A stretch of DNA of 64,000 bases from Alviniconcha marisindica (lineage: Eukaryota; Mollusca; Gastropoda; Provannidae), in the NCBI GenBank assembly GCA_018857735.1, contig JABMCL010000134.1, positions 62,501 through 126,500 of the forward strand, in the 5' to 3' direction. Below the pieces are notes generated by a model that worked only from the letters and a program-made list of their open reading frames with translations, had not been told where the DNA came from and did not search any database. This document shows, in pieces, positions 23,945-35,532 of this stretch; within the stretch, counting starts at the first letter, position 1, and every line of letters starts with the position of its first letter. The translations under genes and the position numbers were made by a program.

Positions 23945-24994
23945 CAGACCTGCCTACCCCCCATTTCCTATTTGTGTACTCCAGTGACCAAAATGGTGTA
24001 CTTTCCCCCAAAATGGTGTACTTTCCCCAAAAATGGTGTACTTTCCCCAAAAATGGTGTACTTTCCAAATTTTGTTTGCACACACGGGGAAACAGTTATT
24101 ACTGACTTCAACCAAATATGCACACATTTGGAAACAATGAAAACAGAAAACAGAGCCGAAGTACATGTTTCATTTTAAATTCATCTCAATCAGAACCACA
24201 ATGTAGCACCATGCAAGAACCAATATATTTTAGCTTATATATATTGAAGCTAAACTGTGTTGCTTACTAGTTACTTACTGTAGTTGGTTTTGATTTTAAA
24301 TAAAATGCAAATACCTTGCAATGGTCATGTTTGTTTTCGTCTCAATAATGTCCGCTGTTGTGATTGGCACATTCAGGTGCACAATCAGTTCCGTGATCAT
24401 CGTTCAGCCCTAGGGCTCCTATTATTGAGTATTTCAAGGAGGTCCCTGGGACTCCCTGCTACAACTTTTAGAGGGTCCCTGAGCAGTTTTAAAGGGTCAA
24501 GTCTAATATGAAATGGCAGCTATGCAGAAGTATTCTGCTTTGCATTTTGCCCTTTGCAACTTCTACAACTCAGTTCTGGTTTCAGTTCTGCCAGACAATG
24601 TCATTTTTAGCTGTACACTTTCAGGTATGCTGGTTCATCATAACAGTAACAGGTTTATTCAAAGACCTTTTCTTGAAGTACTCTGGTGTTTGGCATCCCT
24701 GCCAACTCTGTAGATGTGTTTTAGTAGCAGCCATTGGTCAGTATAAAATGGATTTTTAAGTAGCTGGGTAAAAAAAGCAAACTGTGTGTCATTTTCAAAC
24801 ACAAGACCATGATAAATATTTGTCTGAAAGTGAAACAAGTTAGAGTAACGCTCTGGATCTGTTTTTGTATGCTTTTAAAAAAGAATTAATAAGAAACTGT
24901 TTCTGGCATATTAAATTTCAATTTTGTGTACTGGCGCACTTGGGCTTAAAACTGAGCACAGAATACACAAAAATCGTATGGGTAGGCAGGTCCG
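23945..24994. mobile_element. Non-autonomous DNA transposon with terminal inverted repeats
   Basis: The left end CAGACCTGCCTACCC and right end (minus) CGGACCTGCCTACCC are inverted repeats that continue with matching TTTGTGTAYTC-type bases. A 6-bp direct repeat CAACAT (23,939-23,944; 24,995-25,000) flanks 1,050 bp, and the host array sequence is continuous once the element is skipped. Four 19-bp copies of AAAATGGTGTACTTTCCCC sit near the left end. No transposase is encoded. The superfamily is not identified from these termini. Confidence 0.75.
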
Positions 24995-25385
24995 CAACAT
25001 GCTAAGTCAGGACAAGTTAGCCAGACAAACATGTAGCTAGCCAAGTCAAACAAACATGTAACAGTAATGGTAACAAGTCACCAACACAACATGCTAATTA
25101 AATCAGGAAAAGTCAGCCAGACAAACATGTAGCTAGCCAAGTCAATCAAATATGTAACAGTAATGACAACCAGTCAGAACATGCTAAGTCAGGACAAGTT
25201 AGCCAGACGAACATGTATCTAGCCAGGTCAATCAAACATGTAACTCCAACAAGTCACCTGTATAAAACATGCTAATTAAGTCAGGAATAGTCAATGAGAC
25301 AAACATGCAGCCAGCCCAGCCAATCGAACATAGTCAATGAGACAAACACGCAGCCAGCCCAGCCAATCAAACATTTAACTCCTGG
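24995..25385. repeat. Degenerate AACATGTAGCTAGCC array, right block
   Basis: Continuation of 23,760-23,944. Confidence 0.8.
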
Positions 25386-25900
25386 AAGCAGGCAAAACCA
25401 CCATGGCTAAATTCAGACCTACTCCCAGCTTTAAAAGGAGAACGTGTGTCAGTACTGGGTTCTCAACAGAGGGCACATTAATTTCTGCATCCGCTGTATC
25501 CCAGTGCAGAATACCTCAAGAGGAAAATGACTAAAACTACCCAGGGTGAACACCTCAAGCAATGAATGGTTTACATAAAAAAATGAAGGTGCAGAAAAAG
25601 CACTCTGATCGTACCTACATCTGCACAGATGCCTGCGGTCACAAAACACACAAAGAGCTGTAAACATTATCAAAATATGTGAAGAATTTGATTTGAGAAT
25701 GCACCATTCATCATTAAATAGGAAATGATAATGATACTAAATATCCATTATATATACACTGCAGAAAAAGTACCTCTCTCGGTTAAATCCATGAAGTCAA
25801 AATATCACACTGAATTAAGGCTTCTTTGATTTTGTTTCTGCATATGCAGACACCATGTGAAGTGAATAATTTCATACACTATAAATTGCAGGCAAGCGTA
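25386..25900. other. No recognisable gene
   Basis: AT-rich sequence; the frames present lack domains. Confidence 0.4.
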
Positions 25901-26104
25901 GTTAGTTAGTAACTGGATTTTAATGTCTTGTCAACAGCACAGGGTCACCTTAGGTCAATCAAACTCAATCATAAACAAATGCACACTTCAAAACCTCCCA
26001 TATTTATATAAACCCTTCTTCAAGTCAGTCCACAAAACCAATTCGTACACAAACATTAAACAAAACATACAGATACAAGCATCAGACATAAATTTTCAAA
26101 GAGC
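25901..26104. mobile_element. Rep-A retroposon, copy 2 (5' part only)
   Basis: Matches the first ~200 bp of the other Rep-A copies (TTAGTTAGTAACTGGAT, CACAGGGTCACCTTAGG, CATAAACAAATGCACA), then diverges. Confidence 0.75.
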
Positions 26105-26520
26105 CGACACAAATTCTACATGCAATCAGTTATGACAACATAGCCCTGGAGTAACTGTTACATTCAGTCCATGCTGCCATCTAAGACAGATCACAGCTAA
26201 ATCTGGTGTCACTGTAAATCTGAGAGTTCTCAAACCCTGAAGCCAACTCTTACCTGGTGCAGATTCATACTCCACTTTCTCAGTACTGTGTTCTGGTCAT
26301 AAGCACACATAGCAGATGGGGAAAAAACGGAATGTATATATCTAATATGCATTCTCCAATCCTGCAACGTTTCAAACAGGAACACTAGCTTCCTGGTTGA
26401 CAAGACATCACAGATTTTTTATGCATGACCACCAGGTCTGCAGATAACGATGGATTTCCATCACTTTTCAGCGGCAGGTCAGGGCTCAGACATAGACATA
26501 GAATAATGGAGACTGCTTAA
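26105..26520. other. No recognisable gene
   Basis: Unique sequence immediately upstream of the LINE ORF1; no feature identified. Confidence 0.4.
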
Positions 26521-28829
26521 GTGGAGCTAACCCTAACTCTTACGTCCATCAGCAGTGATGTGGCCCCATCGGCTCATGCCACCGTTGCTGTCTCCGACAA
26601 CAGCGACAACACCACGTCCGTCAGCAGTGACGTGGCCCCATCGGCTCATGCCACCGCTGCTATATCCGACGACAGCGACAACACCGCATCCGTCAGCAAT
26701 GATGCGGCCCCATCGGCTCATGCCACCGCTGCTGTATCCGACTACAGCGACGACAACATCGCGTCCGTCAGCAGTAAGGTGGCCCCATCGGCTGATGCCA
26801 CCGCTGCTGGAACCACCATCGTCTCCGACGACAGTGACAACACCGTGTCATTTGGTGGTGATGATGCTCGCACTGCTGGGTCTCGAGGGTTCTCAGACCC
26901 GGCAGCTGCCATCACTAGCGACACGCCCATCCTTACTGACGACAACGACAACACCATCCCTGCCGGTGGTGATACTGCCATTGCTGCTGAGTCTCATGGG
27001 TTCTCAGACCCAGCAGCTGTCATCACCACCAGCACGCCCATCCCCACAGCCCCAGTAGCTGTCATCACCACCGGCACGCCCATCCCCACTGACGACAGTG
27101 ACAACGCCATCTCTGTCGGTGGTAATGCTGCCACAGACTCGGTAGCTGTCATCACCACCGGCACACCCATCCCCACTGACGACAGCGACAACGCCATCTC
27201 TGTCAGTGGTAATGCTGCCACAGCCCCAGAAGCTGTCATCACCACCAGCACGCCCATCCCCACTGATGGCAACGACAACGCCATCTCCGTCAGTGGTGAT
27301 GCTGCCATTGCTATCAACAGCGACAACACTCCAGTCAGCAGAGACAGTGCAGCTGTTTCCATCACAACAGACACTCCCTCGGTTGCTGACGCGGCCAACA
27401 CTTCAGTCGATGGTGTCTCTGCTACAGCTGCTGCCATTACATCTGACCATTCTGCCGATGAGTGCTGTTCGGACGCTTTCATCTGCACACTGTGTAGTGC
27501 CGGAGTCCGCAAGCTCTTTGACCAGTTTAAGGTGGAACAGTCGAACAGCCTAAAATCCATCGTGACTGGACTGAAAAACGACTTGAGAGATGTGAGAAAA
27601 GAAAACTTTGACATGAAACCTACCACTGAGCGCAACACAAGGAAAATCAAGGCTCTTGAAGACCGTCTCTCTAAATGTTCAGTTTCTCCCATTGTGAATA
27701 GTCAGACCGGAATGCAGTGCCACATCACATCAGGCTGTTCCCCTAACGCACAGAAGCTGGATGGACAGACCCAAACCGATAAAAGTACAACATCCCTTCG
27801 CTCCACCACCACTGACTCTTCCAACCTCAACTCGGAACAATCAAAGCAGCTGTCTACAAACAAAACAGCGGCTGATAGCTCTGCCGACAGCACCATACCT
27901 GACATCCGAGTGAACAGATCCAGACAGGTTCCTCCTTCATTGCGACTCCCTAAGGAAGGCAGCCTAGCTGCCCTCCTGATTGGTGACTCCAATCTGCTCC
28001 ATGTGGACAGACGAAGGCTGGACCAAAACGGTAAAATCCATGTCAGGACGGTTGGTGGAGCTACAGCCGGTGATTTCTCAGCTAGCCTGACCAACCAGTC
28101 ACCCCAAGAGGACACTAGTCATGTTATTGTCCACACTGGCACCAACGATTGCTCGGACACTAACTATGACAAGCAGCTGGTCACTGTCAGCTTCCGGGCG
28201 CTAGCCAAGCAACTGGTGAGGGTAATCCCCAAAGCTGCCATAGCCTTCACCTCCATTCTCCCTCTAAACAGTGGATATACACAGGCCACAGAAGACACCA
28301 ACCAAATGCTAAGCGGCATATACACAGGCCATAGAAGACACGAACCAAATGCTAAGCAGCATATACACAGGCCATAGAAGACACCAACCAAATGCTAAGC
28401 AGCATGTGCTCATCCTATGGCTTTGTATATCTGCTGGAGCCCACTTTCAGTGTGAAGCAACCCCGATATAAGCTGAAGCAGCTCTTCTCCGATGTGGTGC
28501 ATCTAAACCAAAGAGGACTGGTGATCCTTCTGACGAGAATAATTTCCTTCCTTCCTTGTAGCCAGAGGCAACTGCCACACACAAAGCTAACGCGCCAGCA
28601 ACGACCTGGTGGAGATAACGTGAAAAGTGTTTGTGATGCTGCTGTCCGAAAACTGGAACGCAAGATCCCCACAAGGACAGCCACAAAGTCAACCACAAAG
28701 ATGGCCACCAGTCACATCAGCCTCACTAACGTGTCGATACCAACCGCACAAAATCGTCCACTGGCACTGCTGCTATCCACCGGCGACACCAAGGCGGCCC
28801 ATCCTTGCCGGACAATGGTGCTGTTGTGA
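26521..28829 (+). pseudogene. Non-LTR retrotransposon ORF1 with SGNH hydrolase domain (copy 2), frameshifted
   Basis: The first frame runs to 28,377. Residues ~1-310 are Ser/Asp/Asn/Thr/Ala repeats (SDDSDN). Then come a short Cys pair (CTLCSAGV), a coiled coil (~340-385) and an SGNH/GDSL-type domain: GDSNLLHVD at residue ~488 (nucleophile Ser), GGATAGD, and HTGTND at ~538. At 28,275-28,403 a 43-bp segment is present in three tandem copies; the 86 extra bases shift the frame, and the domain continues in the frame from 28,392 with the catalytic pair DVVH (28,491-28,502). ORF1 proteins of this type bind RNA; an esterase-like domain is a known variant in CR1-like LINEs. The sequence is inactive as read. 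Confidence 0.8.
28275..28403. repeat. 43-bp triplication inside ORF1
   Basis: Three head-to-tail copies of a unit containing CACAGGCCATAGAAGACACC and AACCAAATGCTAAGC. Two extra copies (86 bp) account exactly for the frame change. Confidence 0.93.
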
Positions 28830-29240
28830 CACGCGGTTCTCATGACGGTTCACGCCTCAAGCCACCATACAGTGGCCCCCCACCTGCCCAGTGGCCTCCC
28901 CTTGCTGGAGGCCCGCCGCCACATGAGCCACCACCCAGTGGCCTCCCCTTGCTGGAGGCCCGCCGCCCCATGAGCCACTACCCAGTGGCTGCCCACAGGA
29001 CCGCTGGCCACGGCACCCTGCTAGCAGCATGTCCATGCAAACTGGGGAGAACCAGCAGAACCGGGGGCCATCATGGCCTTTATGACGGTCTTCACTGCAT
29101 GACGCCGCCCAGGGCCCCCCCCCCCCCCCCCCCCCCATTCCACCCACTCCGGCGGCCCGCCCATGCCTCCCTTCCCCTATCCCTTCCCCTGGCAAATCAA
29201 CCCCTACAACCCATGGCCTCCGCATCATAGCTATGTCCAG
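28830..29240 (+). other. Pro-rich 3' region of ORF1 / inter-ORF segment of LINE copy 2
   Basis: Contains two copies of CCCAGTGGCCTCCCCTTGCT ... GGCCCGCCGCC and a C22 run at 29,115-29,136. The translated product is proline-rich; the correct frame is uncertain because of the homopolymer. Confidence 0.5.
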
Positions 29241-29664
29241 CAGCCCCGATCCCAGTCTCAGTAAATGATGATCTTTGTAGCGTAGCGTCCTCCAGGCTTA
29301 TTTGAAGCTCATTGTTCCCCTTCTGAAAAGGTATAAAAGTGTTACTGTTCCCATTCTAACAAGGTATACAAGCGTAACTGCGATGTCCAGCATTTATTAC
29401 AATACTAGTTTACTGTTTAATAATAACGGATCTAGTCAGCTGGACCTTTTTATTTGTGTAAATTATTGTGGAAGTTCATTTTACGAACGTGTTTGTTCTT
29501 TTGTCTTTTTGCTGCCCCTTTGTGTGCTTTGTTTTCATTAATTTGACAATTCCATTGAATTTTGGTTTTGTGCTCTCTTTGTGTAAACGTACCTTTTTTG
29601 AGTGTTATTGTTTCCTTTTCTTTTTCCGGTTTGCTCTTTTTTCCTAATTTCCATCGTTTTTACA
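29241..29664 (+). other. LINE copy 2 sequence before ORF2
   Basis: T-rich spacer between the ORFs, with a small repeat AAAAGGTATANAAG at ~29,328-29,373. No other feature. Confidence 0.45.
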
Positions 29665-30306
29665 ATGTTGCGCGTTGGTCATCAGAATGTGTACCATTTG
29701 TATAACAAGGTTCCTGATCTGTGTGTATTCCTTAGCCAGTCAACGCCTAACTATAACATTTTTGGTATCACAGAGTCACGACTAGACTCCAGAATTTCTG
29801 ACCAGGATATTAACATTCCAAATTATTGTATTTTGAGAAAAGATTCAATTGCTATTGGACAGACTGGTATTGCAGTATACATACACGACTCTATTGCTGA
29901 CATTACACACAGGCGTCAAGACCTTGAAAGTGACCTTGTCGAATGCATTTGGCTTGAACTGAAACCAAGTATGAACGCTCCTAATATTTTTGTGTGTTTT
30001 TTATACAGAAACCCTTCTGCTTCATATGAATGGTTTGACAACTTTGTACAAATGATAGATAACATCCATACTGTTAAGCCCCATGCTGATATTCTGGTAC
30101 TAGGAGATTTTAATATTGATTTACTAAAGCCACACTCTTCCTGGGACTCTACTATTACACTGCTAGGCTTAACCCAACTTGTGAAATCACCTGCTAGAAT
30201 TACACAGACGTCTGTCACTCTTATTGACCATATACATACAAACAACCCACACGTAATCACCGAGGTCAGTGTACCTGACCTGAGCATAAGTGACCATTGT
30301 CCCATC
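29665..30306 (+). pseudogene. Non-LTR retrotransposon ORF2, endonuclease domain only
   Basis: From the ATG at 29,665 the frame encodes the exonuclease-endonuclease-phosphatase (APE-type) domain that nicks target DNA for target-primed reverse transcription. Motifs in order are HQNVYHL, GITESRLD (catalytic Glu), YIHDSIA, VECIWLEL, CFLYRNPSA, LVLGDFNIDLL and SDHCPIS (catalytic His), so the endonuclease core looks complete. Directly after SDH the sequence turns into a 45-bp minisatellite and no reverse transcriptase follows. It belongs with the SGNH ORF1 upstream. CR1-like assignment is tentative. Confidence 0.85.
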
Positions 30307-31370
30307 TCCTGTCCTAACCCTAACCATACCACACACCTTTGTCCCCTGTTCATAGGCAGTGTTTCTAATCATAACACACACCTTTGTCCCCTGTTCATAG
30401 GCAGTGTTTCTAATCATAACACACACCTTTGTCCCCTGTTCATAGGCAGTGTTTCTAATCGTAACACACACCTTTGTCCCCTGTTCATAGGCAGTGTTTC
30501 TGATCGTAACACACACCTTTGTCCCCTGTTCATAGGCAGTGTTTCTGATCGTAACACACACCTTTGTCCCCTGTTCATAGGCAGTGTTTCTGATCGTAAC
30601 ACACACCTTTGTCCCCTGTTCATAGGCAGTGTTTCTAATCATACCACACACCTTTGTCCCCTGTTCATAGGCAGTGTACCTAATCATACCACACATCTTT
30701 GTCCCCTGTTCATAGGCAGTGTTTCTAATCTAACACACACCTTTGTCCCCTGTTCATAGGCAGTGTACCTAATCATACCACACATCTTTGTCCCCTGTTC
30801 ATAGGCAGTGTTTCTAATCGTACCACACATCTTTGTCCCCTGTTCATAGGCAGTGTTTCTAATCGTAACACACACCTTTGTCCCCTGTTCATAGGCAGTG
30901 TTTCTGATCGTAACACACACCTTTGTCCCCTGTTCATAGGCAGTGTTTCTGATCTTAACACACACCTTTGTCCCCTGTTCATAGGCAGTGTACCTAATCA
31001 TACCACACACCTTTGTCCCCTGTTCATAGGCAGTGTTTCTAATCATACCACACACCTTTGTCCCCTGTTCATAGGCAGTGTACCTAATCATACCACACAT
31101 CTTTGTCCCCTGTTCATAGGCAGTGTTTCTAATCGTACCACACATCTTTGTCCCCTGTTCATAGGCAGTGTTTCTAATCATACCACACACCTTTGTCCCC
31201 TGTTCATAGGCAGTATTTCTGATCGTAACACACACCTTTGTCCCCTGTTCATAGGCAGTGTTTCTAATCGTAACACACACCTTTGTCCCCTGTTCATAGG
31301 CAGTGTACCTAATCCTACCACACACCTTTGTCCCCTGTTCATAGGCAGTGTACCTGATAATACCACACAC
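30307..31370. repeat. 45-bp minisatellite replacing the 3' half of LINE ORF2, ~23 copies
   Basis: Units contain CACACCTTTGTCCCCTGTTC and ATAGGCAGTGTTTCTAATC. It begins with CCTAACCCTAACC at 30,314. A period of 45 keeps the ORF2 frame open for a further 150 residues, and a minus-strand frame stays open across most of the array. Confidence 0.96.
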
Positions 31371-31457
31371 CTTTGTCAGCGGCAGGGAGAACTCTCTGGT
31401 TCACATTGCCACACTATTTTTTCACAGGTCATTAAACCTTCAAGACTGGGTCACTGT

Positions 31458-31670
31458 TAAAACTTTGGGACAAAGTCCCCACTTGAGCTTTGGGTCAAAG
31501 TCCTTGTTGGAGCTTTGGGACAAAGTCCCCAGTGGAGCTTTGGGTCAAAGTCCCTGCTGGAGCTTTGGGTCAAAGTCCCCAATGGAACTTAGGGACAAAA
31601 TCCCTGTTGGAGCTTTGGGACACTCATTGGTGAAGCTTTGGGACACTCATTGGTGAAGCTTTGGGACAAA
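31458..31670. repeat. ~22-bp minisatellite (GGAGCTTTGGGACAAAGTCCC)
   Basis: About nine degenerate units. GGGACAAAGTCCC is itself palindromic. Confidence 0.88.
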
Positions 31671-31740
31671 CCCCCTGTTTGTGCAGCCTCAGGACAAAGT
31701 CACTGCTGACTTTTTTTCTTTTCTTCTCTCTTTTTTATTT

Positions 31741-31767
31741 GGGGGGGGGGGGGGGGGGGGGGGGGGG
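31741..31767. repeat. Poly-G (27)
   Basis: Uninterrupted G run on the plus strand. Confidence 0.95.
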
Positions 31768-32033
31768 AGGTGTGATGGGGGCTGGGGTGGAATTGTGGTT
31801 TCTGGGAAAAGGTCATACAGCCTAAACATCAAGATGCACAAGGCACTAATTATTAAACCAATCCTCCTTCAGTCACAATCAAATGCCCTGACCATCTTCT
31901 ATAATTGTCTCACACAACAGGAGACAAAACTTCAGTATACATTTTCTGCAGACAAAACAAACATATGTACTTGCTGCCAAAGTGGAAGCTTGGGGGGTGA
32001 GAGCATTCCAGATCTGGGGCAATACGCCTAACT

Positions 32034-33510
32034 CACTGATAACCTGCCTACAGCTACGATATTGTCACCAACGTTAAAACTCACTGATAACCTGCCTACA
32101 GCTACGATATTGTCACCAATGTTAAAACTCACTGATAACCTCCCTACAGCTACGATATTGTCACCAATGTTAAAACTCACTGATAACCTGCCTACAGCTA
32201 CGATATTGTCACCAACGTTAAAACTCACTGATAACCTGCCTACAGCTACGATATTGTCACCAACGTTAAAACTCACTGATAACCTGCCTACAGCTACGAT
32301 ACTGTCACCAATGTTAAAACTCACTGATAACCTCCCTACAGCTACAATATTGTCACCAATGTTAAAACTCACTGATAACCTCCCTACAGCTACGATATTG
32401 TCACCAATGTTAAAACTCACCAATAACCTCCTTACAGCTGTGATACATGCTACCAATGTTAAAACTCACTGATAACCTGCCTACAGCTGTGATATATGCT
32501 ACCATTGTTAAAACTCACTGATAACCTGCTTACAGCTGTGATTTATGCTACCAATGCCTCTCTGATAACCTCCCTACAGCTGTGATTTATGCTACCAATG
32601 CCTCTCTGATAACCTCCCTGGTCGTGTTACATGCTAACAATGCCTCACACATTATCGATAACTTGCCTACGTCTGTGTCATATGCTATCAATGTCAAACC
32701 TCACTGATAACCTGCCTACAGCTCTTATATGCTACCAATGTTAAACCTCACTGATAACCTGTCTACAGCTGTGATATATGCTACCAATGTTAAACCTCAC
32801 TGATACCTGCCTACAGCTGTTATATACTACCAATGTTAAAGCTCACTGATAACCTGCCTACAGCTGTGTTATATGCTTACCAAAGTCAAACTTCACTGTT
32901 AACTTGCCTACAGCTGTGTCAAATGCTATCAATGTCAAACCTCACTGATAACCTGCCTACAGCCGTGTCATATGCTACCGAAGTCAAACCTCACTGATAA
33001 CCTGCCTACAGCTGTAATATATGCTACTGATGTTAAACCTCACTGACAACCTGCCTACAGCTGTAATATATGCTACTGATGTTAAACCTCAATGATAACA
33101 TGCCTACAGTTGTAATATATGCTACGAATGTTAAACCTCAATGATAACATGCCTACAGTTGTAATATATGCTATTGATGTTAAACCTCACTGACAACCTG
33201 CCTACAGCTGTAATATATGCTACGAATGTTAAACCTCAATGATAACATGCCTACAGTTGTAATATATGCTACGAATGTTAAACCTCAATGATAACATGCC
33301 TACAGTTGTAATATATGCTACCAATGTTAAACCTTACCAATAACCTGCCTACAGCTGTGATATATGCTACCAATGTTAAACCTCACTGATAACCTGTCTA
33401 CAGCTGTGATATATGCTACCAATGTTAAACCTCACTGATAACCTGCCTACAGCTGTGTTATATGCTACCAATGTTAAACCTCACTGATAACCTGCATACA
33501 GCTGTGGTAT
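32034..33510. repeat. 48-bp minisatellite, ~31 copies
   Basis: Core ACTCACTGATAACCTGCCTA and CAGCTACGATATTGTCACCA. The left third is regular at 48 bp. The right two-thirds drift to 46-53 bp with GTGATATATGCTACCAATG. Both strands stay open in the regular part. Confidence 0.95.
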
Positions 33511-33511
33511 A

Positions 33512-33569
<58 letters not shown>
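33511..33569. repeat. (TA)n microsatellite
   Basis: About 28 TA dinucleotides, starting inside the last unit of the preceding array. Confidence 0.97.
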
Positions 33570-33571
<2 letters not shown>

Positions 33572-33760
33572 TGATGTCATCAGTGGCCCAGACAGGTGGA
33601 CAGCACTGACCACTATTAAAAGTGATCAAAGCAAAGCTGCAACCTGGCCAGAAAATGTGCAAATATTTGCAGTTGCAGGCTTTGTGTGATTGTTTCTTCA
33701 ATATCTAAGCAGTACTTTGAGCATCTCATATAAGTTTACTCATTTGAAGCTCAACCACCT

Positions 33761-33790
33761 CCCCCCCCCCCCCCGCCCCCCCCCCCCCCC
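33761..33790. repeat. Poly-C with one G
   Basis: C14-G-C15. Confidence 0.95.
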
Positions 33791-33887
33791 AAATATTGTG
33801 TTATTGTGTGTTGGTATGCTTTCATGAATAAAAGCTGTTTAAAGCAGGCAGTACTTCTTCTTTTTGCATTGGAGCTCCTTGGGGCAC

Positions 33888-34395
33888 AGCCACATTAATT
33901 CACACATTCCCACTGAATAGCTGTGAATGGTCCACATTAATTCACACATTGCCAATGAACAGCTGTGAACAGTCCACATTAATTCACACATTGCCAATGA
34001 ACAGCTGTGAACAGTCCACATTAATTCACACATTCCCACTGAACAGCAGTGAACAGTCCACATTAATTTACACATTACCAATGAACAGCAGTGAACAGTC
34101 CACATTAATTCACACATTGCCAATGAACAACTGGGAACAGTCCACATTAATTCACACATTGCCAATGAACAACTGGGAACAGTCCACATTAATTCACACA
34201 TTGCCAATGAACAGCTGTGAACAGTCCACATTAATTCCCACATTCCCACTGAACAGCAGTGAACAGTCCACATTAATTTACACATTACCAATGAACAGCT
34301 GTGAACAGTCCACATTAATTCACACATTGCCAATGAACAGCTGTCAACTGCCCACATTAATTCACACATTACCAATGAACAACAGTGAACAGTTG
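33888..34395. repeat. 42-bp minisatellite, 12 copies
   Basis: Core GTCCACATTAATTCACACAT and CCAATGAACAGCTGTGAACA. Both strands are open because 42 is a multiple of three. Confidence 0.96.
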
Positions 34396-34627
34396 GCCTC
34401 TGAAAAAACTGACATCTGTGCCACAAATGCCGACCTTGTCCACAACATTACAGACAACAACAACAAAGAAGCATGGGAATACCGCTGTCCCATAAAAAAA
34501 CAAAATGGCTAACAGCTACCAACTATTCTCGGTGGCATCATTCTGAGGTGAGCTCATGCAGCTGACAGAACATTAAACTCCAATGACGAACTAGCCTACA
34601 TGGGACTCGTGCATACAGATTTCAAGC

Positions 34628-34633
34628 TTTATT
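34628..34633 (-). promoter_or_regulatory. Candidate polyadenylation signal of AMP deaminase
   Basis: AATAAA on the minus strand, ~710 bp downstream of the AMP deaminase stop codon and before the next array. It is the first canonical hexamer I noticed in that direction, but I did not scan exhaustively and no transcript supports it. Confidence 0.4.
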
Positions 34634-35340
34634 CATGGCACGAAAAACAAGGAGCTTCACTGAAACCTTTTTAAACCTTACTATTGTAAAACTGTGCCTA
34701 CAGCTGCTAACAGTTGCTGGCAAGCTTGAGCACACCACTACCTATCAAGGGAGGAGCCTGCACACCCTGGGCTGACTCCTGTCGCACAGGGGTGCTCCTG
34801 TATCCTGCACCACCCTTCATCATAAGATCGGACAACAATGAGCAAATCTTTGGTACGTCAAGAGGGTATCACCTCGGTGACAGCTTGTAAGAAATGATCT
34901 GCGCACATGATGGCTGCCCAGAAACTGACCTTGTTTCATGCAGTTGTCAAGCCACTGTGGCAAACAAGCGGCACAACCCTCACATCAGGTCACAATCTGC
35001 TGGACTCTGAGTTTGCCGTACAGCAAAAGGTTGCTATGAAAACCTATCTGAAAACGGGCCTTACTTCACCATAAGGCTCAAAGTCTCACCTCCTTAACGT
35101 CGGTCTCACCGGGAACAGCGTGTGAGGAAGCCCTAGATACCAAAACTGACTCCCTTCAAATCATATCCACCACAACAAAGCCAGCTGGAGATGACATTAC
35201 TTCATTATTGCCTCAACTACTGTCCCACTGAGGCTGACCCTTTACCGGATCAAGCAAATCAGCTGGAGATGACCTGGCCATTGGACTGGGTCAAGGTCAG
35301 TCTGCTGCTTGACCTGGCTGCAGAACCGAGTCATGGTCAT
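34634..35340 (-). other. Presumed 3' untranslated region of AMP deaminase
   Basis: Mostly non-repetitive sequence between the stop codon and the candidate AATAAA. No ORF of note. Confidence 0.4.
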
Positions 35341-35532
35341 CTAGCTGAAGGTGACCTTGCCCCCTTTGCACTCCTGGTCATAGGACTTCGCTCCACGGCA
35401 GATGGTTCTCATCTCGTCCACAAGGGTGTCATAGCGATAGGCGATGCGGATGTTGGGGACGTTTGTCCGACTGATGTCATTCCCCCCAACGCCTTCATGC
35501 ATGTAGTGAGGTCCCAGCCAGTGCTGCTTCAC
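35341..35532 (-). CDS. AMPD: AMP deaminase terminal exon (exon 10 of window)
   Basis: 63 codons and the stop [39 protein letters not shown], then a divergent lineage-specific tail ending KVTFS. Acceptor TTTGACAG. The first ~70 bases plus acceptor are duplicated just upstream at 35,578-35,651. Confidence 0.95.
   Translation of the reverse strand: MKQHWLGPHYMHEGVGGNDISRTNVPNIRIAYRYDTLVDEMRTICRGAKSYDQECKGGKVTFS

Noticed and set aside
30684..31370. 228-codon minus-strand frame (TAYEQGTKVC repeats)
   Set aside because: Antisense of the 45-bp minisatellite; no start context or domain.
32028..32472. Open frames on both strands (LKLTDNLPTATILSP repeats)
   Set aside because: Product of a 48-bp period; no evidence of coding.
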